A stretch of DNA of 64,000 bases. Origin: Rachycentron canadum (taxonomy: Eukaryota > Chordata > Actinopteri > Carangiformes > Rachycentridae). The stretch spans positions 5,959,645 through 6,023,644 of the forward strand of contig CM076661.1 in NCBI GenBank assembly GCA_038496675.1, in the 5' to 3' direction. Position 1 is the first letter of the stretch, and every line of letters begins with the position of its first letter. A model generated the notes under the pieces. That model had not been told where the DNA came from. It ran no database searches and saw only the letters and a list, made by a program, of their open reading frames with translations. This document shows, piece after piece, positions 12,501 to 24,207 of the stretch. Both the position numbers and the translations under genes were made by a program.

Positions 12501-15500
12501 TGCCTTACCACCACACCTTTCATTTGAATGAAGCTGTGTGTTTGGTTTGTCACTCAAAACATTGTTAACTAAATACATTTTTACCTGATATATTTTCTCT
12601 GTAACTGTGAAAATGCCTTTCCCTCAGATTATTTGTGAAAAGAAAAAAACAAATTAACTTACAATGGAAGCCACAAGATAAGCAAATAACAGCTGGATTC
12701 ATTTATAATGTACTGTGTGATAGTTTATAGACATACTTGGGCTTTTTGACATTAAATGCTTTTGAAAACTTAACTTCAACTTCATGTTTTTTTGAAGATG
12801 TTTTACTGGGTGAGAATTAATTGATTTTGTGTAAAATGCACAGTATTTTACATGGAAAATGATTTTAATTATTACTACAATGTGTCAAACATTAGGCCTT
12901 CTGCCACCTGAGTGAGGAAGGATACAAGAAACAGAAAGATGGATGTCACTGGTTTTCTGTAACTGTATGTCTGACATGTTTGTCCTGTACTTGGCAACAA
13001 CTGTTGTGGATAACCTACCCCTCATTGCGGATGATAGTCCGGAAGCAATCACCCAGGCTCTTGTAGCTGGTGGGGTCACTGGTTCCCCTCTGGATCTGGA
13101 ATCTGCAACAACAAAGTTCCCATTTAAACTCCTATCTCTGTAAATATAATTTTTTTCAGTAATATTTTCAGTCATGATTACAGGTTTTGGACATGTTTGA
13201 ATTTTTATGTAAAATGCACATAAAACAAATTGGATTTTCATCATAAATGAGCTCATTTCACTCCCTAATTTCCCTCCCTCCCTCCCTCTCTCTCTTTCAT
13301 CCCCCCTCTTTCCTGCTCTGCTTAAACAAGAGGCTCCATCCAACAGGTTCCCCCCCAGCGCAGGGGAAAACTCAAACATTTATTTAACCCAACCGATCCA
13401 ATTAGCCACCCAACTCCCCAGGACCAGGTCTTTTGCAGCATGCTTTTCAGCTGCTAACATGCTAGTAAGCCAATTGTAACTGCTCTTCAGTTACGTGTAA
13501 ATTTTTAATATGATGGAGCCAGTCGAAGGACTTTTTGTTGTATAACAAACATGCTGGTACCTCCCTAATAAAGAGTGGTGAGCTGCGTGTAAATCTTTTA
13601 CATGAGAGACTGGTTGGGGGTGAAAGAATGAATATAAATGGTGCCTGTTAGAGATGAAGAGTTTCAGGTATTGGTACACTAAGGGGATAAGAGGAGATCT
13701 AATTATATACTGCCATATGGCTTAGACATGGATCCCATCGGAAAACAAAATTTAAGTCAAACCAAATGGCCTTGTGATATTGCACAGTGAACTTGCCAAT
13801 TGTGTGACTAATGAAACAAATAAAAAGCATTGATTAACAACTTGAAAAATTTTTACAAACGGAGAGGACGTCAATGATCAGGGTAGAAAGAGAGACTAAG
13901 GTGAAGAGAGAACGAGGTAACGGGACAAGAGAAAGATTCCCCCCTCATATGGCTTCAACTGCCAGGTCACAAGGTCAGTAGTAAGTCGTCCATGCGGGTG
14001 CCTGATGGGGCCATAAAGATCCCCGGGCTCCAGTGGAGGGGGGGATTTAGTGGGGTGAGAGGCCTTTCATATCGCTAACAGATTAACATCTTAGAGGGGT
14101 GTCCCTCAAATCCTATTTGGTGGATTCCCAAATAGCTTGTAACCCATTCCTGAAAACCAGTTAAAACAGCATAATAAATAGATGTCTGACACCATATTAA
14201 AGAGAAGAAGAAAAGAAAGACTCCCGGTATGAGGGAGTGGTGGAAAAAGGGGGACTGACGGGAGGGGGACAAAGACCCGAAAGATTTAAGACTACTGGGA
14301 CTTGTAAACAAATCCAAATCTAGCTTAATTAAAGGCATATGATGCTGGGGTCAAGGATGGTAGCGATCCTGTCCAAAGTCTCCTCCTGTCTCCTTTGCTC
14401 TGCCTGCCACAACCCGAACCAGCCTTGAGAGAGTGGGGTTGCCAGGGCTGTGGTCCGGTTCCAGCCCCCTGACTCCACTTGTGACCCCAGGGTCACCTCA
14501 TTTCCTCATGGCCCTCTCCTACCCTGCCATAAAAGCCAGGGACCAAACAGCATGGCCCAGGGAGTGGGAGATAATGGGGAGGACCAGAAGAACTTGTGGC
14601 AGCAGGGGAACCATCAGGCCCCTGGCTAGGAAGCTGCTAATGTTTCTTTTCACAGCAACCAACATTGGAAAATAAGACTGCAGTGCTGGTTAAATGTCCT
14701 GTTTTAGAGAATTTAAGCAGACAAAAACGCTCTAGTTTCGCTTCATAAGGCCTCAGTGAATAAGGAGATATACTGGTTGGCTAGAAGAGCAAAAGATAGC
14801 CTTCTTTCTGGCAGATTCACTTGGCCTTGGAATCAACCATGCAGATCGTAAACTCTGCAGACAGAAGACCCAAGAAAAACCCTGGGGCTTCTTTAAAACA
14901 TACCACTTGGAGCATTTTTTTCAATCGTCAGCCAACGCTATTGGAGACAGAGTACACTCCGAGGTGATGAGATCTGTGAGTTCATCAAGAACCCCCTCTC
15001 CCCTCCCTCTTTCCTCTTCTTACACACTCTCCGTGTTTGAGCTTTACAGGTCCCAGGCTGCCAGGTGAGGGTGAAGGCGAGGGCAGGTTGGTGCTTCTGT
15101 GAGTGAGACAAGCACTCTGGGGTAAATAATCCTGAAGAACTCGTCTATCTGACCTCCACTCCCTATAAAAGTACAAATTCTAAGCGTCCACAGAGAAGTA
15201 AAAAAGGTAAATGAGGGAGTGGGACTAGCTGGTTTGAGCCCCATTTTTTTTGTATTTTTATGGACAGGAGCACAGTGTTTGGGGGCCTTGCAAGGCCGTG
15301 TCCGCTCCCAGACCCCGGTGGTAATGGGCTCGAACTGGGGACCAACAAGACGGGCTGTCACCCCAGAGAGACGAGATGTTGAGGTGAGGCTCATTAATGA
15401 TGGTGTTAAAAAAAATGCCTATGGGAAAGGGTAGGTAGGGTTATTAGGTTGATCAAAAGGCAGAGGCTTGATGGGCTTACTTTTAAAAGGGGTAGGCCAA

Positions 15501-16213
15501 GCTTTTTAGGAGATCTCTTAAAAATATGCCCTATTAAATGAGGGGTATTCCCTCAGTGGCTCTTAAAGCAATTTTGATGACTTTCTTAGTTAAAGATTTA
15601 GGGTCTAATAGGGGCTGATATGAAATTATATTTAAAGCTGTTCAGACAGACTGACAAAAATTAACACTATGTGTTAGCAATGGCCTAATCCACACCAGGT
15701 ATTTATCTTTAGCTAGACACGACTGGTTAAACGCTTCCAATCACCACAATTTTTCCAGTTGTAACCGAAATTTACATAGCGCAGCATTTTGGTGTACTCT
15801 GAAATTAAAGCCCAGAAGAATAAAAAAAGAAAGTCTTAAATCCTTATTTTAAATCAATGTTTTGTCTCACTTAGCAGCCAAACAAACATGTTTTTCTATG
15901 ATGGAAATCTCACAATTGTGTTGGTTGCTTTGCCGTCACCTTCTGTCAAGTTCATCTCAAACCAGTCTGGACACTGTACTGATGCGAAAGTCAATTATCT
16001 TGCTGTAGTATTAACCTCTGACCAACCAGTCAGTCATTACTTGTCTTTCTCAGCATTTGAATAACAATCAATTTCAAGGCAGGTTTAAAAGTCAACAAAA
16101 AAAAAGTTAATGCATCTGTGGAAATTACTTGCATCAGCTTCATTTACAGCTAATTTACAGGTCCTCCATTTCTAGAGGAGCTGTAAATTAACCAATTTCT
16201 GAAACTGCCAAAA

Positions 16214-16245
<32 letters not shown>

Positions 16246-19200
16246 AAAGCTTTTTACCATTTGAGGTAATTGATTGGCTTCTTCAACTGCTGAAATGTCA
16301 ATAAAATCTGGAAAAATGTGGGTGTTCTAAAATTTTTGACTGATAAGTGTATATTATACACTATCGAATATATTTTGGATTGCACAATTTTCTCCAAGTA
16401 TGACTGATATGATTTAAGTGTGTTGCTGTGTATTTGGATTGGTTGCTACAGTGACAGCCTTGAGCTGCTCATGCCTTCCCCCTTGGAATACCAAGTGCTA
16501 TAACAAAAAGAAGAGACGAAATATGATTGAAGAAGGAGAAGAAGTGAATCACCAGGGGAAGGGATGAAAGCTGAGCAATTTCTCATGTTAGATCTGAAGT
16601 GAATAAGACAATCCAGAGGGCAAAATAAAGGGGAAATCTATTTTTTACAGCTAGACAGTTAATTTTAATGAGTACGATCATAAAAATTGTAAGAGTCCAT
16701 TGCATTGGTACATGAGGTTAAGAGCTCTTTTCCGACCTAAATGGTCCAACATGGCAAATGCGGTCAATCGTGACCTTAGGCACCCAATTGTGCTTTAGGG
16801 GTAAAAAGTATAACCAAAAATAAAGGGGTCCCTTTTGGCTGCTTCATGTGACAACTCACTGTTGTTGACAACAGTGGTTACAGCGTGTCAGATAAATAAA
16901 AAGAATACAAAACAAGGGGTACGACACTTGATGTCTTAGTACTTGTGCTGAACATGCTTTTATTTATTTGGGACACACTCAATTTTTTTGATTGCTCAAA
17001 CTCCTACGTGGGTTGATCTTATTGCATGTCATTTTGAACAAAAGTGTCTGCCAAATAAAGTGTCTGACCATGGCAGGAAGAGGCCAATAAAAAGACCTTT
17101 GGGGGGTGGAATAGGAAAATAAAGTTGAGGAAAAGAAGATGCAAGATGCAAGCAGAGGGGAAGTGATAAACCTTTAGCCCTTGTGACACGGCAGGCTCCC
17201 AGAGTTTGGTCTGGACCAGGCTAGCGTGGGTTTCAACAGTACCAAAATCCTATGGATTTGGGATAGCCCAGATTAGGGTGCCAGGTTTGGATTAAAAAAA
17301 AAAAAAAAAACGAACTAAAAGTTGCTCTAGCTGTTAAAATGGCTACGACATCCTTCTGTCGTTCTGGATTCTTTCTCACGCTGATAAAAATGACTCCTCC
17401 GATTCCCTATGGTGATGTTAGACCAGTTTGCTGGTCCAGATGTCTGCTCATATACTGTGACCTCTGTAACCCAAGATCAGGCTGTGTTACCGTGGAAGAG
17501 CAGGAAAAGAGCTGCATAAAACAGCACGAGGACCAGGCCCAGACTGAGACTCAGATGTTTTGAGCATTACAAACTTCTGGGTGACTGATAGATCACTCTA
17601 TATGTTAGAGCAGACTTGAGCAAATTTAGAAAGCCACTAATGCTGAAGTGGAGCAGATAGGTGGAAAAAATGAGTAGTCTTACTGACATTTCCAGTAAGT
17701 GGTTGCATAACTGAAAGGCTTTCTTGGGTGTTTAAACTGGGGTCTCTTAACCTCTGCCAAATGCTGTTAACTGAAATTATGGTGCTAATGCTAGAGCAGT
17801 AGTTTTAATTATAGCATGATAACACAGTAAAAAAAAAATCTTTTGCTGCAGTCCTCAAAAAGCTGCACATGAATTTAATATAAAAATATTTTCACAAAGT
17901 ACACAAACCAAAACTAGATTAACTCATTATTTGAATGTAAGACAAGGACACAAATCCATGGCATGATGAAATACATAAAAACACAAGTCATAAGCCAGAA
18001 TAGCAGTCCATGTAAACTAGGTTGGGATTACCTGGTGATAGACTGGTCCAGGCAGGCAACAGTAACAGGCACTTTGATGCGAGGAAATGCTGCGGGATTT
18101 GGAGACTCCCCTGACAGCAGGTAACCACTGGCTATAACACAGTGCACTCCAGACAGAAGACAACTGCCCTGCATGCCTCAACAGAGAAACCTGAGAGTCA
18201 CTATTACTACATTGCTCTGTCTTGTTTCAGGCCAGTCAAGAGTCCAAGACACAGTGTGGAAGGCAACAAGTGCCCCCAAAAAAAGACATTTTGTTGGTGC
18301 AAGTTGATGGCTCTTGGGTGTGGGTGTGTTATGATAACTATTTTGATGGGAGTCATATGAATATTGTTTTGTAAAGGCTGAATGATCAGTAGGATGTAAA
18401 GAAACCATTGTGCATGCATTAATGGCTAAAATGGCATCCAGCTACTGAGTCTGTTATCTTTTTCTCCGTCTAGCTTTCCTTTCATCATTTATCTCACATA
18501 TACATCTTTCTCAGACAAATGTCTGTCCTCAACTGGTATTGCAGAACTAAGGATGAAGACTTAAGGCCAGTTCAGACTACACCCACTTTAACTGGTGTAG
18601 GATTTGGTTGCCATCCAGTTATTTTTAAGTGCAGCACACTCCCATGAGTGACATGAAGCATTATGGATGCAGTCAGTAGTGCAGACCATTGAAAGCAGCA
18701 ACCATGCTAAAACAAGAAATGCATAAACCGTGGACCTCGGATCTTCAGGCCAAGATTAAGAAACTGTAGAGAAGGTTTAAGGCCTGCTGCAGGGTTCTTT
18801 CGCTTGTCTTCGCAAACCCCTGCCATTACATACATAACCCAGCATGTGCCTATTTAAAATTTGAAACATTATTGTCTGCAGCCTCGACAACTGCATGTAG
18901 GTCCTGGTTGTTCATTGGCTCGTCTGTTCTGTGGTACCCCAGGGCCAATCACTTTCCTCAATGTATTTTGTACAAGAATGAGTAAGCAGGCAGAAGAAAA
19001 CACACATACTGTGCAATGGCAGCTACTGTGAACGTTTTAACAAAAAGGCATCACATGCAGCTTTTCCTGCATTCATCAACTCCAAGACTGACTTGTGCGC
19101 TTGTTATGGATTTGTTCACAGCGGTGAGCAAAGGGAACTCCAACAAGGACAAGACTGCTGTGAGTACAGTATGTACAAATGAATTGTGTGCACACAACAC

Positions 19201-22200
19201 ACACAGTTTGGGGCAGGGACCATGCTGAGCCTTTAAGTGTCTGCACAACACTTTAAGTTCAGATGATCAAAACTGCATCAACAAAGCACTTGGTGAAAAA
19301 CCAAGCTCACATGCTTAATGACTTTTTAATGAGCACAGAGTTGCAACACTGGAAAGTGCCCTGTAACTCCTGCATCCACTGCTGCTCTGTCCTCCGCTGT
19401 TCTAGTAACCATGCCAAGGTGACAACTTAAGTTTGAAAGTCCTGTTCAGGTAACTCAAATGCTAAACTGCACGCAAGAGGTCGGAAAAAGGGTGATGGAG
19501 GCAGGATAAAGGATGTACAGACATGCATGTGAGAATTTTGAGAGTCAGAAAGAAAAAGATGGGGCAGCAGGGGGGCAGCACTGTGGTTGCAGCACAGTCA
19601 GGGTCTAGTGAAATCAAAGCACACAATGCCTAAACTCTGTAATTAGTGCACTGGAATGTGAACCCCTTCACTGATAATGATTACAGGTGCTCTAGTACAA
19701 CACGCACACTGACATGCACATCTGCTCTTTATGTGTACCTCTATCTATAGCCCAAATCTCTAATTCTGTCATCCATTTGTGACCGTTAGTTACATTTCAC
19801 ATCTGTGAGTAACTGCAACATCTGTTACAACGTTAAAAATAATGGGCACGTTTATTTCTCTGCATTTTGCCTTTATTTGATAGTTGTCAGTTCAGGGTGA
19901 AAAGAACTGATGTTGCGCTTACATGGTATACATCATGCACTGCTGGGACCACCAGGATTTTTTTAGGTCTAAAATTACACATTAAACCAATTAGAGGACA
20001 AAACTGTTATGTCATCAATCTGAGTTCGGTGATTGATGTGAGCATAAGCGGAAAACGTGGATAGATACCTGAGCTGTGACAGCTTTTCAAAATATATATG
20101 TCTTTGCTTTTCCTTGTGTTGTATATATTTAAAGAAAATTTAAATGAATCAGCTAACTCAGATCCCATAACTTTTTGTGGTTTTTTTTGTTTCCAACACA
20201 AGGGCAATACAGGATGGCAGGATGGTTGGTTTTGCAGTTATGGCAAATAAGGTTAAAAATATGGTTATTAAACATCTAGAACAGACAAGCTTAGGTTGGG
20301 AAGAGACCATTGTTACAGTGAACATAAACATTAGCTGCCAAGTATGTGATTGAATAACAACTGTCACCAAAATGAATGCTGGATGAACTGGCCAGTGCAC
20401 CAGCCCAAAGCAAGTCACACCCTTAGTTTCAGTCTTGCTACAAGGAGGGCAGTTTTCTATTTCATCATATGGTGTAAATAGATCTATCTATCTACCTACC
20501 TACCTACCCATCCTGAACATTATCACATTTATTTTTAAACGTTAAAGCTGCACAGACAGTTAATTTAATTTAGCCAGGATTTGCATACAGAACATAAGGG
20601 CATCACCCAAGAAAGTATGACTGAGGTTTTAATCCTGTCAAATATGATGCTCAGCCCCGCTCATGAAAAGACTTGCTGGCTAACTTTAGTAAGGGACTCA
20701 TAATTCGTTCACACTTGTTCCAATGACTGAGCTTGGGCTATCCTCTTTGGATTTGGCATGTGTTTGAGTTTACACTTTGAATAAAGTCTTGCCCTGCAGT
20801 CTCACAACGCCAGGGGGATTAAGAACCGGCTTGACAACTGCTGACCTGCCTGCTCCTTTACAAGGAAAGATCAGCTATCAGGCTACTGCTGCTTTGTGCC
20901 CTGCTGTTTGAGGGTTGTGTCAGGGATTCCTTCATAAGTGCAGTGGGCTTCACCAAACAGTTGGGTGCAAACAGAGGTGGAGGCAGGAGAGAGGAGGAGT
21001 GAAGCCTTTGGGAAGCGCTGTCACACGTTCCCCAAAAAGACTGGACGTCATCTGTCAAAGCTCCCATCAAAGATCACTTTCAAGCCCCCCAAGTGGGACA
21101 CACTTTCATGTGTGCTGTGACCAAATGGAGGTGGTGTTGCCATGGACACAGCCGCAAGCAAGGACCAGACCCAGATTTTTCTAATCAGGCTTGAAACAGG
21201 CTACTGGCAGGCTTAGTGGTTTGCAATGACTCTGACAGCCATGTCATACAACACAATTTACAGAATTTCATAATTCAATACTATCCTTCTAAAACACATA
21301 TACGACAGGGATTTAACATTACATAATCGCTCAACAAACTACAAATCCAGAAGTAATGATAGAAGTTTGAACAATGCATTCCACATGATTTTGATGACGT
21401 CCTTAAATAATAAGGTTTATATTAACAGAAGGTTGTGGCTGATTCAACAACAGGCTAACTAAGATGGTTGCGGAAAAACTAAAACCACATAAAACAGTAG
21501 AAAGAGTTAATGTTCAGCGGGAGGAGTTAAAAAGCTGGACAAAGAGTGGTTATCTGGGAGAGGAAAAATAGACGAGCAGGGTAAAAAGAAGCAAATCGGG
21601 ATGAGAGAGAATGAAAGAGACGAAGAGTGGGAAAGAAATTGTGGGTGTAGAGGGAGCACAGAGGAGGCGAAGGAGGAGTGGCTCAGTCAAGAGTTATTGC
21701 ACAAAAAACATCTTTGGGGCTTGCAAACATATCAGATCATGTGCGCACAGTGGAAACAGCAGGAAGTTTACAATGACAGGAGAAGCTGCTTAGGCAGACG
21801 CAGACATGAAGGTGTGGTTTCACTCTCTGAGCGGAAGGTGAAGGGGGTGACGGGAAGTTTCTTTCAGATGAGCACGAGTATGTTTGCGCATGCATGTGTA
21901 CAAGGGTGGAGCACCATGTAACAGGATCTCAACATGAAGGGAAATGCGGGCTCAGTGCAACTCTCTAATGAGAGGGAGGACCTGATCAGAGTCAGATGGG
22001 GTGCCCCAAGCGCACAGCCCCCTGCAGAAAGTGCCGCCCGACACCCTTTGTTACCTCCAAGTGAGCTGAGACCAGCCCATGAACCATGTAACTAGGTGGT
22101 TTCCAGGTTAATGAAAAGCTGTAACTCCGGTCCCACTGTCTCTCTCTGCTAAACTGACGACTGCCCTCCCTCCCCACCCGGCACCCTCCATCTTCACCCC

Positions 22201-24142
22201 AACATTCCTGCCCCTGCCCATGGAGGAGTTGGGGGTGGGGGGGTCAGGGTCAGGGGCAATTAACTGTTTACTTTGTGTGAAGTATGCTACATTTACATTT
22301 TGGGCTGATCATTATCCAGAGTGACTCACAATGAGCTTAATGTTTCAATTTCTGGGCTCACTTTAATCTTTGGACTGGAGGTATTAAAAGCACCAAAGAT
22401 GAAGAAACTGTTACAATTACAGATGTGGAAGAAGTTGTATGTGGAATAAACGGTTGACCTAAACTTCAAATAGCTCATAAAAAGCAATTAATGTTCTAAC
22501 TCTTCTCCAACATACCACTCTTTATTCCTTAGCGATTTAGGCTATTTTGCCTTAATCCCTCTGATGACTTGTGCTAAGGCTCATGCTGGTCCACACCCTG
22601 CTGGGTCTGCATTCTCAAAGAAACTTCACATCAAATAGGACACAGGATGTAACAATGTCTCCATATTCCAGTGCTTGTTAGTGCTACGAACAACAATTAG
22701 TGATAAGTCAATGGACAAAAAAACAATATCTTAATACATTATCATAGAGGTATTTCTCTAATTTCATTTTAGGGTAAACTCAGTGTTTTGAGTCATGACA
22801 AAACAAGCAATGTGAGGAAATGATTCTGGGCCCCTGTGATGGACATATTTCATTATTTGCTCAAGTTTTATTGACAAAGTGATAAATTAATTAATAAAAC
22901 AATGTAGAGAATAACCGATAATGACAATAATTGTTAGTTGCAGCTCTACTACTGGTATTGTTCTCGAACTGAAATGTCAAAGGTTCAATTAAAACTAAGA
23001 CCAACTGTATTATTAGCAATTTGCAATGTATTATTGTGTCAAAGAATTTGTCAAACCAAACCTCTATCGGTTTGTTGGTCACTAAACTACATGCAATGCA
23101 ACCACATGCTTATCGCAAAACATAAACTTATATATGCTCAACACTCACACTCTTTCACAGCGATGAAAGAGGTTGTAAGTCAGTGTGATGGAAGGTGGGC
23201 TCTGCAGGAGTCCCTCAGATGTAAGATAGATGTACTTGTTAGCAGAGGTGAGTAACAGGGGTCATGGCTTGACTGGTCAGCGAGCCCACTATGGGGAGTA
23301 AAAGCGAAACAACAAAGGCAAAAAGACACATTGTGAATCATCTGACAAGACTTTCACTCTCAGCTCCCATATGTATAACAGCCCGTGTGGTCAAATTAAA
23401 TATTTTCACAATTATAAAAGCCATTTTGTCAGTGTTTTAAACTGGTGTTGATATTTTCATATCAATCATGCTGAAAATTATGTGTCGCCATCTCAGGAAC
23501 ACAGCAATTCATTTATCTGCCAGGGCAGTAATCTCAGAAGAAGAATCAGTATTTGTCTAAGTGTAAAGCTGCCAAGTAGACATTTTTTTCTGATTCATAA
23601 CTATTTGGCTATGGGTGGAGTGTCGTTATACCAACGGCTGCAATCTGTAATTCACCTCAGAGAAAGAGGAAAAAGATAAACTCCCATTTGGAAAATAGGT
23701 AAACATCAGCTCCTAGGCAGGTACACATTTAGCAAGTTTACACCCCCCCCCCCCCCCCNNNNNNNNNNNNNNNNNNNNNNNNNNNNNNNNNNNNNNNNNN
23801 NNNNNNNNNNNNNNNNNNNNNNNNNNNNNNNNNNNNNNNNNNNNNNNNNNNNNNNNNNNNNNNNNNNNNNNNNNNNNNNNNNNNNNNNNNNNNNNNNNNN
23901 NNNNNNNNNNNNNNNNNNNNNNNNNNNNNNNNNNNNNNNNNNNNNNNNNNNNNNNNNNNNNNNNNNNNNNNNNNNNNNNNNNNNNNNNNNNNNNNNNNNN
24001 NNNNNNNNNNNNNNNNNNNNNNNNNNNNNNNNNNNNNNNNNNNNNNNNNNNNNNNNNNNNNNNNNNNNNNNNNNNNNNNNNNNNNNNNNNNNNNNNNNNN
24101 NNNNNNNNNNNNNNNNNNNNNNNNNNNNNNNNNNNNNNNNNN

Positions 24143-24207
<65 letters not shown>

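Larger units (their letters stand above)
5945..13018 (-). other. slc25a21: slc25a21 intron, 7.1 kb
   Basis: Non-coding, AT-rich intron. It holds a (TG)n microsatellite near 10005-10030 and one copy of a short dispersed repeat at 6565-6650 that has a relative near 56.3 kb. No additional exon or RNA gene was seen. Confidence 0.82.

Noticed and set aside
12885..13379. 164-residue minus-strand open frame
   Set aside because: It overlaps the slc25a21 exon 13019-13102 in another frame, and its peptide matches nothing known; the true exon reads FQIQRGTSDPTSYK with proper splice sites.
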